Shown: in pieces, positions 25,788 through 34,450 of the stretch | Position numbering within the stretch: position 1 is the stretch's first letter | Layout of the letters: every line of letters begins with the position of its first letter | Source of the DNA: Embleya hyalina | GTDB taxonomy: Bacteria; Actinomycetota; Actinomycetes; Streptomycetales; Streptomycetaceae | Reading direction: 5' to 3' | NCBI RefSeq assembly: GCF_003967355.1 | Contig: NZ_BIFH01000022.1 | Location: forward strand, 62,001 to 126,000 | DNA: 64,000 nucleotides | Notes under the pieces: generated by a model | Database searches by the model: none | Told to the model about the DNA's origin: nothing | What the model saw: only the letters and a program-made list of their open reading frames with translations | Position numbers and translations under genes: made by a program

Positions 25788-26930
25788 CTATGCGGCGGCG
25801 CGCCGTTCCCGCCACTGCCGCGCGTTGTCCAGGTCCGCCCGCGGCTGCAGGATCATGTGATCGAACGCCTCCAGGGGCTCGCCCTTCGCGAGACGATGCG
25901 GCAGGTCGGGGTTGGCCAGCGCGCCACGCCCCAGGGACAGCAGGTCCGCGTGGCCCTCGGTGAGCAGGCGATCGGCCTGATCGGCATTATGCATCCCACC
26001 GTTGGCGATCACCGGCAGACCGGAAACCCGGCGGGCCACCGCCGTGATGGTCTCGCCGTTGTCGAGCCTGGCCGTCTCGAGCCAGTCCCGGCCCTCGCTG
26101 GCCACGTGCAGGTAGGAGGCGCCGGCCGCGCCGACGGCGCCGAAGACGATTTCGGCGGCCTTCGCTCCGTCCCAGCGATGGGCGAAGTCGTTGACCTTGG
26201 TCTGCGACAACCGCACACCGACCACGAACTCCGGCCTCGTGTGCCGCCGGACACGCTCGACCACCTCGGCGACGAGCCGCACCCGGTCGGCCACGCCGCC
26301 GCCGTATCGGTCCGTGCGCCGGTTGGTGTAGTCGGTGAGGAACTGGTCCAGCAGGTATCCGTTCGCGCCATGGATCTCCACCCCGGCGAATCCGGCCACA
26401 CTCGCGTTCACCGCGGACGCCACGAAGCCCTGGATCGCCTCCTCGATGTCGTCGAGGCTCATGGCGCGCGGCACGTCCCATGGGCCCGAGCCGCCGTACT
26501 CCGACATCTTCTCGCCGAGGGGTCGTACCGCCGAGGGACCGGCGGTGTCCTCACGGTAGTGACTGCCTTGCGACAGCGCACCGGCGTGCATCAGTTGCAG
26601 GATCATCGGGGTCCCCGTGGCGCCGACGGCCTCGACGACCCGACTCCACGCCTCGACGTGTCGTGAGGTGACGATGCCGGGCTGGTTCGGGTACCCCTGA
26701 CTGAACCGGGTGTCGGTGTAGGTGCCTTCGCTGATCACCACACCGAAGCCGCCCCGGGCGAAACCCGCGTAGTAGTCCGCCATCTCGGCCGTGGCCACCC
26801 CGTCCTCGGACGCGGAGACTCGCGTCATCGGCGCGACCGCCAAGGAGTTGGCCAGGTCGAGGCCCCCGAGACGCGCCGGGGCCAGGGCCGCGTGCACCCG
26901 GTTTTCGGCCACTGAAGTGTCCGTGTTCAT
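25788..26930 (-). CDS. old yellow enzyme family NADH:flavin oxidoreductase
   Basis: 380 residues forming an FMN-binding TIM barrel of the OYE family. Characteristic segments are LANSLAVAPMTRV, GFAGVEIHGANGYLLDQFL, TNRRTDRYGG and the FMN-phosphate region LPVIANGGMHN followed by LSLGRGALANPDL. It reduces activated double bonds or nitro groups with NAD(P)H, in the cytosol. The ATG at 26930 lies 13 bp after the stop of the DUF1989 gene on the same strand, so the two are probably one operon. The ring-reducing step of an N-heterocycle pathway is a plausible role. Confidence 0.9.
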   Translation of the reverse strand: MNTDTSVAENRVHAALAPARLGGLDLANSLAVAPMTRVSASEDGVATAEMADYYAGFARGGFGVVISEGTYTDTRFSQGYPNQPGIVTSRHVEAWSRVVEAVGATGTPMILQLMHAGALSQGSHYREDTAGPSAVRPLGEKMSEYGGSGPWDVPRAMSLDDIEEAIQGFVASAVNASVAGFAGVEIHGANGYLLDQFLTDYTNRRTDRYGGGVADRVRLVAEVVERVRRHTRPEFVVGVRLSQTKVNDFAHRWDGAKAAEIVFGAVGAAGASYLHVASEGRDWLETARLDNGETITAVARRVSGLPVIANGGMHNADQADRLLTEGHADLLSLGRGALANPDLPHRLAKGEPLEAFDHMILQPRADLDNARQWRERRAAA

Positions 26931-26943
26931 CGCAGTATCCGTT

Positions 26944-27621
26944 CTAGCGTCGAGTCTGGGTCGCGTGGGTGGATGTGTCGACGGCGCTCGCCGCGTCGGA
27001 CGGCCGAGGATCGGGATCCCACAGGTGCAGTTCCAGCGCGGACGGCACACCGTCGTTGATACGGACGATGTCCTGCGGGCAGGCGGAGACCACCACCACG
27101 CAGTCGATCAAAGCCTCGAAGGTGATGCTGTCTCCGGGACGTGTCGAGGCCTCGAACCAGTCCAGACCACCGGCGGTGTCCACCGGAATGTCCATGAAAA
27201 CGTTCACGGGTTGCGGAACCACGATGGAGGCGAGGCCCAGGTCCGCCAGGGCGTCCCGCAGATTGTCGGCGCACGAGGCATGGTCCGGGGCGGCGCCCAG
27301 CGCCGCGTAGCGGGCCTTGTCGCAGGCCGCGATGAGCATGTCGTGGCGGCCGGGTGAGGCATCCTCGACCAGCCTCAGGATGGGCCTGCGCAAGTTGGTG
27401 ACGAAGTCCTCGCCGACGGCGGGGAACAGTCGACTCAGCGTCGCTCGGGTGTGCGAGGCGCTCAGGTATTCCCCGAGGTCGTCGGCGGCGAACGTGAAGA
27501 CGTCCCCGACCTGTCGGCCGGCCACGTCCACCACGCGCACACGCCCGCCGGCCACGACCCGAACGGCCCGGCCCTGCCGGGCGGGGACTTCGATGCGGTT
27601 CACGAGGGAGGTGGGTTCCAT
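26944..27621 (-). CDS. DUF1989 (urea carboxylase-associated family) protein
   Basis: 225 residues of the DUF1989 family: GRAVRVVAGGRVRVVDVAGRQV in pieces, LSASHTRATLSRLFPAVGE, DNLRDALADLGL and PVNVFMDIPVD, the latter typical of urea-amidolyase-associated proteins UAAP1/2. Some members accompany urea carboxylase or the related guanidine carboxylase system; catalytic function is not settled. ATG 27621 gives the usual family length; a longer frame to 27795 is poorly supported. It begins the minus-strand group with the OYE gene and is divergent from MarR. Confidence 0.85.
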   Translation of the reverse strand: MEPTSLVNRIEVPARQGRAVRVVAGGRVRVVDVAGRQVGDVFTFAADDLGEYLSASHTRATLSRLFPAVGEDFVTNLRRPILRLVEDASPGRHDMLIAACDKARYAALGAAPDHASCADNLRDALADLGLASIVVPQPVNVFMDIPVDTAGGLDWFEASTRPGDSITFEALIDCVVVVSACPQDIVRINDGVPSALELHLWDPDPRPSDAASAVDTSTHATQTRR

Positions 27622-27858
27622 GCGGCTCAGCGAAACAGCCGATGGTCTCGATCCACAGTGGCGATTCGCCCACCGAATACGCGAGAACGGTGTCGTTTCG
27701 CACCTTTGGCAAAACGGGCCGGGCTCGTAAGGTGAGCCACGCTCCCGACGAGGGCCCCAAAAACCTTTACGTGTACATGCATCGATCGGATCCACGCCCC
27801 GGTGCCGCCCAAGACGCGTTGCGTCGTGCTGCCATGGTCACGAGGAGAGTGAACCCGC

Positions 27859-28305
27859 GTGCCACCGTCTCCGTTTCCACCACCCGCCCGACCCGAGATC
27901 GACTGGCGGGCGCTGCACCGTATCGACGAGGCCATGCGGCAGGAGGTGAATGCGACTCTGGTTCGCCTGCACAACATCACTTCCTCGGAGTACGCGGCGT
28001 TGAGCGCCCTGGCCCGGGCCGCACCCGGCACACCGCTGCGCCTCAACGAACTCGTCGACGCGACCTCCCTGTCGCAAAGTTCCGTAAGTCGGCTCGTCGA
28101 CCGTCTCGTGGAAGGCGAACTCGTCGAACGACACCCCTGTCCGGACGATCGGCGCGGAATCCACGCCTCCATCACGGCTCACGGGTTCGAGGTCGCGCTA
28201 CGGGCTCGGATCTCGTACCTGAGCGCACTACGGCAGGCACGGGAAGCCCTGGCAAACGACAGGGAGTTGGCGCCGTACACAGCTCGGCTGTTCGGCGATC
28301 CGTGA
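27859..28305 (+). CDS. MarR-family transcriptional regulator
   Basis: 148 residues. The MarR winged helix is clear: TSSEYAALSALARAAPG, LRLNELVDATSLSQSSVSRLVDRL and the wing ERHPCPDDRRGIHASIT. GAGGAGAG upstream supports GTG 27859. It is divergent from the DUF1989-OYE genes across 237 bp and is the natural candidate to repress them in response to a small aromatic or heterocyclic ligand. It is the last gene before the repeat-bounded replication module. Confidence 0.88.
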   Translation: MPPSPFPPPARPEIDWRALHRIDEAMRQEVNATLVRLHNITSSEYAALSALARAAPGTPLRLNELVDATSLSQSSVSRLVDRLVEGELVERHPCPDDRRGIHASITAHGFEVALRARISYLSALRQAREALANDRELAPYTARLFGDP

Positions 28306-28455
28306 GCATTTCCGTCACCCACAGTGAAAAGACAGCCTGATGGAGAGGAGGACGGGGGCACCTTTTTTTCACTTTTTGCCCTGTATGTAACAACTCGGGA
28401 AAAGAAAGCCATGTACATCATTCGCTGTGCCTTGTGAGAGCACCCTCGGACCGGC

Positions 28456-28777
28456 GGGACCGAAAGGAGGGGCCGGACGTACTTCGGTCCCCCTTCGGTC
28501 CTTCTTCAGTCCCCCCACAAAAGCGCAGGTCACAGCCCTACGTCTGAATCCGGCAAGGACCGAAGGGACCGAAGGGACTCATTTTGCCTGTTCAGGCGAT
28601 TGTGCGTGCGCGCGTATGTACGCACGAAGACTCTGTATGAGGGATATGCGGCTCATAACTACAAACCACAGTCCCTTCAGTCCCTTAAAATCCGACCCAA
28701 GGCTCTGACCTGCGCTTTTGCCGAGGGACCAAACAGGGACCGAACCCTCCCCCAGTCCCCAGTCCCCCTTCGGTCCC
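28456..28777. repeat. GGGACCGAA-type repeat array A (candidate iterons)
   Basis: Copies and near copies occur in both orientations. Plus-oriented: 28456-28464, 28555-28579 (three in tandem), and 28723-28744 (two). Minus-oriented (TTCGGTCCC or TTCAGTCCC): 28483-28491, 28494-28502, 28505-28513, 28670-28686 (two), and 28769-28777. They lie in an untypically AT-containing 556-bp spacer with no gene. A poly-T tract lies at 28361-28375, just after marR. Related copies are found in array B. An origin or regulator-binding function is inferred. Confidence 0.75.
28519..28719. repeat. inverted repeat nested in array A
   Basis: AAAAGCGCAGGTCA (28519-28532) and TGACCTGCGCTTTT (28706-28719) are perfectly complementary, 173 bases apart. 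Flanking repeat copies keep mirror-image order, so about 95 bases on each side form an imperfect large inverted repeat. The core GCGCAGGTC recurs at 34218-34226 in array B. Confidence 0.7.
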
Positions 28778-28862
28778 TCCGTCACCGTCGGTGCCCGCCC
28801 GATGAGTACTTCCGGACGGCGAGTCCCACGACCGCGATGTGGCGCGGTAGTGTCCGTGCGGA

Positions 28863-29459
28863 ATGAGTACCGACGTCACAGGTCTGATCGCCGAATGGGA
28901 GACGGCGGTCGCGGCCTACCGGGCAACCCGCGGTATGGACTTCTACTGGGACCGCAGTCGTGGTCCCACGGTGGGAGCCGTCGCCGAGGAGCCGTGGGTC
29001 GAGCGTGAGCCGCTGCCGTTCGCCATCGAGCGGGACTTCGCTCCCGGCAGCCACTTCCTCGACGCGCGGGACTACTACGCCTTTCTGAGGCCTCTTCTGC
29101 CGCACTACCTGTTCGGCCCCGTGGATGCCTTCCTGAGCATGCTGTGGCCGGGGCCCGACGCGGGAGATGCGGACGACATCCGGGAGGACGCCGGTCGGCC
29201 GGGGAGACCGGCTCCACCCGACAGGGCCATCGCCTTCTCGATGCGGCCGTTGACGGTCCGCGTCGCCCTGGAACGCGCTTCGAGAATCCCCTGGGACGAG
29301 GTGGAAATCGTCGGCGAACTCCAGGAGATCGAACGGGAAGTGGGCACCACCGATCGGATGGAATCCTGGTACTTCGTCCACGTGGTGGTTCACAGGCAGC
29401 GGGAATGGCTCGCCGAGGCTGCGGACCTGAATCGCGGCCTCATAGTCCTCGTCCACTGA
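28863..29459 (+). CDS. hypothetical protein, 198 aa, replication module
   Basis: I do not recognise this family. It is an acidic soluble protein with an N-terminal helix (TGLIAEWETAVAAYRATRG) and Trp/Tyr-rich central parts (MDFYWDRSRG; DYYAFLRPLLPHYLFGPVDA). A disordered acidic/Pro segment lies near residues 95-120, and the C-terminal half is helical (VEIVGELQEIEREVG; VHRQREWLAEAADL). There is no signal or helix-turn-helix that I can see. It is the first gene inside array A, transcribed away from it and opposite to the replication genes. Confidence 0.65.
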   Translation: MSTDVTGLIAEWETAVAAYRATRGMDFYWDRSRGPTVGAVAEEPWVEREPLPFAIERDFAPGSHFLDARDYYAFLRPLLPHYLFGPVDAFLSMLWPGPDAGDADDIREDAGRPGRPAPPDRAIAFSMRPLTVRVALERASRIPWDEVEIVGELQEIEREVGTTDRMESWYFVHVVVHRQREWLAEAADLNRGLIVLVH

Positions 29460-29535
29460 CGCCCGCCACGGTGCGTCGACCGTGGCGCCGGTTCCTTCGA
29501 GGTCCGGGTCCGAACCGGTTTTTTGCCGAGTCCTG

Positions 29536-30516
29536 TCAGGCCATGTGCCCGCGGATGAACTGTTCTGCGGGGTGGCCGGGGGTTGTCGTGGCGTAGGCGG
29601 AGAGGACCAACTCCCCCAGGTCCGTGCGGGATCGGTGGTCGGGTACTTGGAGCCAGCTGTAGAGAGCGTTGTCGGCCAGCCTGATCGCCTCCGTGTCCCC
29701 CGGCGTGCTCTTGCGCATGGTGATGGCGCTGACGAACAGGCCCACCGCCACCTCGGGTCGGCCGGTGAGCAGGGTGACGTACGCCTGTACCTCGCGTGCC
29801 AGGCCGGAGGTGTCGGGGGTTGCGGTTGCTTCCTGATCCGTCTCCCAGGACACCGCCAGGGCCATCGCCTCGTCCAGGTCGCCTGCCTGGACGGCTCGGG
29901 CGACTTGGGCGACCCGCTCGGAGGCATGCGTGCCGGGCGCGGTGAACGCCTCGGGCTCGTCCTCAGGGTGGGTGATGGCGGGGCTGTGGCGGGGTGTCGG
30001 CGGGGCGACGGGTGCCACCGGTGATGTGTTCTTCGCCGCCGTGTGTGGGCGGCCGGGCTGCCGGTCGTGGGGGATTTCGATCGGGTGGGCCGGGGTTGGT
30101 GGCGTCGGGATGCCGAGGGCTGGGGCGGCGTTGTTCCGTTGGTCCGGTTCCGGAGCGGGCGGGATCGTCGGCACGGGGGCCGAGGGCCGGCTTGGGGCCT
30201 TTTTCGCCGGAGCGGATCTGCTTCGCCCCAGTAGCCTGCGGCGGGCGGCCGGAGCGGGGCTGGGTTCGCCGGCCTCGGTCACGGTGGCATCCGCCGCGAC
30301 GATCAGCGGGAAGGTCGTTCCGTTCGGCTCGACGGCTTCGGCGCGGACCGGGCGGCGCAACAACCGTGCCGTCTCCGCGGCTTTCGCGAGTGCCGCCTGT
30401 CGGGCGGAGTCGCCCGGAGGCACGGCGATCTCCTCGCCGTCCACGCGTACCACGTCGTCCGAAAGGAGTTCGATGTGGACGATGGGCCATGCCGGTACGA
30501 CGGGGTCTGTGTCCAT
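29536..30516 (-). CDS. hypothetical protein with Pro-rich centre and helical repeat C-terminus, 326 aa
   Basis: No known family recognised. Residues about 1-80 form a compact beta/alpha domain (VVRVDGEEIAVPPGDSARQA; VRAEAVEPNGTTFPLIVAA). Residues about 80-205 are a Pro/Ala/Arg-rich disordered linker. Residues about 205-326 look like TPR-type helices (VAQVARAVQAGDLDEAMALA; YVTLLTGRPEVAVGLFVSA). GGAGG before ATG 30516 fixes the start. This layout is often seen in actinomycete plasmid-borne proteins next to transfer or replication genes, but the role is unknown. Confidence 0.72.
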   Translation of the reverse strand: MDTDPVVPAWPIVHIELLSDDVVRVDGEEIAVPPGDSARQAALAKAAETARLLRRPVRAEAVEPNGTTFPLIVAADATVTEAGEPSPAPAARRRLLGRSRSAPAKKAPSRPSAPVPTIPPAPEPDQRNNAAPALGIPTPPTPAHPIEIPHDRQPGRPHTAAKNTSPVAPVAPPTPRHSPAITHPEDEPEAFTAPGTHASERVAQVARAVQAGDLDEAMALAVSWETDQEATATPDTSGLAREVQAYVTLLTGRPEVAVGLFVSAITMRKSTPGDTEAIRLADNALYSWLQVPDHRSRTDLGELVLSAYATTTPGHPAEQFIRGHMA

Positions 30517-30799
30517 GGGACCTCCGTCGAGGGAGTGGATCGTCGAAACGTCAGGCGTGTCGGAGGCGGAACCGGGCCGGCACACCGCGACGCGTCCGGA
30601 GACGAAGTCGCCGCACGACGATCTTTCTCTTCGGCCGTCCGCGAGGATTGTAAATTCCGGACAGGAAGAAATCGCCCCTTTTCGTTACCGAATGCGCCAT
30701 GGTCTCGAATCGGGAGTAAACCGCACCTTCGGCCCGGTCGAACAAATGGGCGTGACAAGGACGATCAATCGGCGTCACGGAGGGCAGGAAGCGGCGCGT
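30517..30799. other. AT-richer spacer in the replication module, possible tiny ORF
   Basis: 283 bases with an AT-rich patch (30640-30740) likely to hold promoters. A minus-strand frame at 30551-30700 would encode a 49-residue very basic peptide (SVTKRGDFFLSGIYN, then RGRPKRKIVVRRLRLR). It has no good Shine-Dalgarno, so I do not call it. Confidence 0.35.
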
Positions 30800-31183
30800 T
30801 CAGTGGCTTGCGGGTGAAACCGCAGAGGAACCGCGCTGGGATCGCGGCGTTTTCCTTCCGACGCGCCTGGGGGCGATGGTGCGGGGGTCCACCGCCTCGC
30901 CGGGCGCCCCGGCCTCGTAGGGCCCTTCGGGCGCGGTGTCCCGGTCGTGCGGGAGGAGGAAGAAGACCCTGCGCAGTTGCAGGCCGCTGTCGGGATCCGC
31001 CTCGGCGCTCTTGCCGAGTTCGGTGTATCCGACCAGGCGGCCGTCGCGTTCGTAGCGGGGCTTCCCGCGCCGGCGCATCGTCTTGTCGAGGGCCTGGCGC
31101 ACATAGTCGAGGTGGTCGGGACTTTCCAGCCACACCACGTTGTCTTCATGGAGGAGATCGCCCTCATTCAGTAGCGAGCTCAT
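30800..31183 (-). CDS. hypothetical protein, 127 aa, replication module
   Basis: A small charged soluble protein of no family known to me: an acidic start (MSSLLNEGDLLHEDNVVWLE), a helix (DYVRQALDKTMRRRGKPRYE) and a short beta part (RVFFLLPHDRD), then a basic Ser/Arg tail. It lies 102 bp downstream of the helicase gene on the same strand and probably belongs to the same transcript as Prim-Pol and helicase. Start ATG 31183 has GAGAAGG upstream. Confidence 0.65.
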   Translation of the reverse strand: MSSLLNEGDLLHEDNVVWLESPDHLDYVRQALDKTMRRRGKPRYERDGRLVGYTELGKSAEADPDSGLQLRRVFFLLPHDRDTAPEGPYEAGAPGEAVDPRTIAPRRVGRKTPRSQRGSSAVSPASH

Positions 31184-31285
31184 GGCCGGCCCTTCTCGCT
31201 TTCGGTCGCTGGTGTCTCTCGCGGGAGCTTTCCCCGCTCATGGGTCCATGGTAGTTGGAGGGTGCGTGCCCGCGGCAGGAGTACA

Positions 31286-32866
31286 TCAGCCTTCATGACG
31301 CCCGTTTTCGGAGAAAAGGGCCGATGGATCGGCATCGTCCTCGGGTAGCAGCCCCAGGCCCGGGTAGTACTTGCGGCCACTCGACTTCGTCATGTCGGCA
31401 GGTGAGGCCAGGCCGAGTTCCTGGCGGACCCGGTTCGCGAAGGCCCGTGCGCTGGCGGGTCGGGCCTCCTCCCCGCTGCTGCACCACGCGCTGTAGGTGG
31501 CGTAAAGCAGACCCTGTTCGACCTTGAGGTCCGTGCGCTCGCCGTTCGAGGTCCGGATGCAGCATTCGCCGAGGAAGCGTCCGATGTGGTCCTCCGTGGT
31601 GGCGTACGCCTCGGTGGCGGTCCGTACCGACACCGGCCCGGTCAACGGATCCCGGGTGATCAGATAGCGGCGCGCGCCCTCGACGAGCCACTGGAGGATG
31701 CCCGGGCCCTCGCTGTCGACGAGTTCCTTGGCCAGGTTGTCGATCTTGCGGGAGGCGGGTACGACGCGTTCGAAGGGGATCAGGCGCATCCGGCGCCAGA
31801 AGGCATGCCCGCCGGTGCCGACCTCGGGGCGGTGGTTGCCCAGCAGCCAGAGCTTGTGGGTGGGGGTGAAGCTGAAGAAGTCCTGACGCATGCGGCGCGC
31901 GCTGATCCGGTCGCCGCCGGTCAGGAGCTTGACGCGGGCCTCGTCGAACTTGTCGTTGGGCTTGAGTTCGCTGCACACCACGATGCGGCGTCCGTGCAAC
32001 TCGGTCAGTTCGGTGCTGTGTTCGCTGAACTTGCCCTTTTCCATCAGGAATCCGGGCGGGGCGGCCTGGGCGTAGTCGCCGAGGATCTGCGTCATCACGT
32101 CCAGCAGCACGCTCTTGCCGTTGGCGCCGGTGCCGTACAGGAACGGCAGGACCTGGGCGCCGACGTCCCCGGTGATCGAGTAACCCAGGAGCAGGTGGAG
32201 GAAGTCGATGGTTTCCACACCCTTGGCGTCCTCGCCGAAGGTGTCGGCGAGGAAACGGTGCCAGCGCGGTGTGGGGATGCCTTCGGGGGCGACGCCGGTG
32301 GCCCGCGAGTGCATGTCCCGGAGCGGATCGGGCTTGCGCAACGCTCCCGTTCGCAGGTCGACCACGCCGGCGGGGGTGCACAGGGAGTAGGGGTCGCCGT
32401 CCAGGACGTCCGGGTCGAGGGCCAGGGCGGGCGAGGCCTTGGCCTGGGTGAGCATCGCCTTGATGCCCGACGTCGACATCGCCCGCCCTCGGTGCGCCGT
32501 GAGTTCGCGGTTGCCGAAGCGGCCCTCCACGTCGGTGGCGGGCATCTGTTCGGCCATGTCGCCGGCCGCCCACACTGCGGCCTTCTCACCACCGGCGCGC
32601 TTCCAGCGGTAGGTGTCCCAGGCATACCAGCCCAGGCCCTCCACATGACGGAATCGGTCGCTGTACATGGTGGCGAACAACTTCGCGTTGCCGCGGTCGG
32701 TGAGCAGGGCGGGCAGTTGTCCCGTCGTGGAATGGGTGGGCTCTCGCGCGTCGGAGGCGCCGTGTTGCGCGGGGACGCCCACGGACGTCGCCTGGTCCCG
32801 GATGGCGCGCATCTGTCGGCCCGCGTCCACAGGATCGAAGCGAGTGCTGTCGGCGGCGCTGCTCAT
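31286..32866 (-). CDS. P4/D5-family superfamily 3 helicase (phage/plasmid primase C-terminal type)
   Basis: 526 residues. A D5_N-type region occupies about 130-225 (PYSLCTPAGVVDLRTGAL, in pieces; RWHRFLADTF). The SF3 motor domain follows: Walker A YGTGANGKS (244-252), Walker B RRIVVCSEL (293-301), motif C LWLLGNHRP with Asn344 and an arginine finger region near FWRRMRLIPFERV. A C-terminal winged-helix-like part follows (ARAFANRVRQELGL). It unwinds DNA at a plasmid, satellite or phage origin as a hexamer. Its ATG overlaps the Prim-Pol stop by four bases (ATGA), so primase and helicase are coupled. Confidence 0.93.
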   Translation of the reverse strand: MSSAADSTRFDPVDAGRQMRAIRDQATSVGVPAQHGASDAREPTHSTTGQLPALLTDRGNAKLFATMYSDRFRHVEGLGWYAWDTYRWKRAGGEKAAVWAAGDMAEQMPATDVEGRFGNRELTAHRGRAMSTSGIKAMLTQAKASPALALDPDVLDGDPYSLCTPAGVVDLRTGALRKPDPLRDMHSRATGVAPEGIPTPRWHRFLADTFGEDAKGVETIDFLHLLLGYSITGDVGAQVLPFLYGTGANGKSVLLDVMTQILGDYAQAAPPGFLMEKGKFSEHSTELTELHGRRIVVCSELKPNDKFDEARVKLLTGGDRISARRMRQDFFSFTPTHKLWLLGNHRPEVGTGGHAFWRRMRLIPFERVVPASRKIDNLAKELVDSEGPGILQWLVEGARRYLITRDPLTGPVSVRTATEAYATTEDHIGRFLGECCIRTSNGERTDLKVEQGLLYATYSAWCSSGEEARPASARAFANRVRQELGLASPADMTKSSGRKYYPGLGLLPEDDADPSALFSENGRHEG

Positions 32867-33930
32867 GAACGTCCTCGGGGGTGGAGCGGCCGGAGCATAC
32901 CGGCGGACAGGGCGGAGGCGACGATGGTCGCGTTGCGGTGTTCCTGGCGAGGGCGCGCCGATCGGGCGGCGGCGAGGAGGACTTCGCGTATCCGGTCCTC
33001 CCGGGCCCGGCCCGCCGCGACCAGTCCCCCCGCGGTATAGGCGGCTCGGTTCAGCTTCTCCGTGAATCCGGCTCCTTCAGGGGTCGCCGCACAGGCTTCC
33101 ACCTCGGCCAGCAGGGCGTCCAGTGCCCGACGGCTCGCCTTCGGGGCGGCGGCGCGTGGGGAGCGGGCGACCTTCGTGGGTGGTGGCGTCACGGGGTGCC
33201 CGGTCCTGTCGAGTTCGGCGGCGAGCCAGGTCGGGAGCGGCGCGGGCAGGCGCGTGGTGCCGATCGCGCGGTACTCCCCTGCCGGGGTGCGTGTCCCGGG
33301 GGCGACGATGTAGCCGCCCTCGGCCCGGACGTCGACCTGCCAGGCCAGGGCGACCTTGGTGCTCGATCCGGTCGAGGATCGGTAGCGGGCCTCGGCACGC
33401 GTGGTTCGGTACCAGATGTGCAGGCCGCCGGAGGGGGTTCGGATCCTGAGGGTCGAGGCGTCTTGCGCCGGGTCGGGGTGTTCGCGGTAGGCGGCGAGCA
33501 GGGCGAGGGTGTCGAAGCCGGACGCGAGCCCGGTCAGGTCGATGCTTTCGTGGATCGGGATTCCGGGCAGGAGGCGGTCGCGGTCGGGTACCGGGACCTG
33601 GTGGGCGTCGACGTCGATCACGACGAGCCCGGCCGGGCCGCAGGACACGCCCACGCCCAACCCCGGTGTCGACCCCCACCAGGCGTCGATGCGTGCGGGG
33701 TCGGTGGTGGCCGCGTGGAAGCCGTGGCACCAGCGGCCGGCGGCGCGGCACGGGCATTGTCGGGGGGAATGGGTGCCGGTTCGGCACGCGTCGCAGTTGG
33801 CCGCCGGGATCTTGCTGTTCGGGGCCAGCGGATGCACGGGCCATCCGTTGCGCGCGCACCACCGTGCCACGTCGAGGGACTGTACGACCCCCGGTGGCCT
33901 GGGAACTCCGTCCTCGTCGTGGCGTCGCAC
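32863..33930 (-). CDS. bifunctional DNA primase/polymerase (Prim-Pol)
   Basis: 355 residues with an archaeo-eukaryotic primase domain. The acidic catalytic pair is VVIDVDAH (Asp106, Asp108), the SGGLHIWY motif holds His171, and the third carboxylate is probably Asp200 in WQVDVRAEGGYIVAPG. A Cys cluster at 46, 49, 59 and 61 (CDACR...CPC) precedes the core and could bind zinc. The C-terminal part is helical and likely links to the helicase. The protein would prime and extend DNA for the element. GTG 33930 starts it. Array B lies immediately upstream, a natural place for the origin and promoter. Confidence 0.92.
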   Translation of the reverse strand: MRRHDEDGVPRPPGVVQSLDVARWCARNGWPVHPLAPNSKIPAANCDACRTGTHSPRQCPCRAAGRWCHGFHAATTDPARIDAWWGSTPGLGVGVSCGPAGLVVIDVDAHQVPVPDRDRLLPGIPIHESIDLTGLASGFDTLALLAAYREHPDPAQDASTLRIRTPSGGLHIWYRTTRAEARYRSSTGSSTKVALAWQVDVRAEGGYIVAPGTRTPAGEYRAIGTTRLPAPLPTWLAAELDRTGHPVTPPPTKVARSPRAAAPKASRRALDALLAEVEACAATPEGAGFTEKLNRAAYTAGGLVAAGRAREDRIREVLLAAARSARPRQEHRNATIVASALSAGMLRPLHPRGRS

Positions 33931-34005
33931 GCGCTCGTCCTTGTCGGCGGTTTTGCGGAATCGTCGTCGGTCTCACCGAGAAAGCGCAGCTCGCGGCGCT
34001 GCGCG

Positions 34006-34450
34006 GAGGGACCGAAGGGACTGAAGGGACTCAACTTGCGAATGAGAGTCAGAGCCTAGCGCAGAGCTCCGGACCTGCGTGTGATGCCACGCCCACTTCA
34101 TTCCTTCGGTCCCTTCGGTCCCTCTCTTGGGTGCGGACGCGGCCGCCTCGCCGAGCTCTCCATGGGTCGCGGGGACCGGCCCCGCGTCGGGTCCCGTGCG
34201 TTCGGTCCCTGTCGAAGGCGCAGGTCGGGGCCGTTTCGGTGATCGTCGAGGGATCATAGGGACCGAAGGGACCGTAATGTCCGATCGTTGATGGTTGTGT
34301 CGGCCGGGTGTTGCGCCGTTCGCCCGAGTGCCTCCCCGCACGCGTTCCTCGAAAAGGGAAAATTGGTCCCTTTGGTCCCTTCGGCCCCCGACTGATCTAT
34401 GCGCGGGTCGTTGACCTGGCCTTTTCCCGTGGTGGAGGAGAGGGACCGTA
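34006..34450. repeat. GGGACCGAA-type repeat array B (candidate iterons)
   Basis: Copies lie at 34006-34031 (three in tandem, plus orientation), 34101-34126 (two, opposite orientation), 34200-34210 (opposite), 34258-34277 (two, plus), 34363-34388 (three, TTGGTCCC/TTCGGCCCC variants, opposite) and 34441-34450 (one). GCGCAGGTC at 34218-34226 matches the core of the inverted repeat in array A. The 608-bp region 33931-34539 holds no gene. It begins 75 bp upstream of the Prim-Pol start. Confidence 0.75.

Noticed and set aside
28321-28375. Poly-T terminator after marR
   Set aside because: The inverted pair AGTGAAAA/TTTTCACT is 35 bases apart and weak; T tracts may simply reflect the low-GC spacer.
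28456-28777. CRISPR-like reading of the repeat array
   Set aside because: Repeats are 9-mers in both orientations with irregular spacing and no cas genes.
30551-30778. Small basic minus-strand ORF in the replication module
   Set aside because: No ribosome site and no homology I can recognise, though the composition is not impossible.
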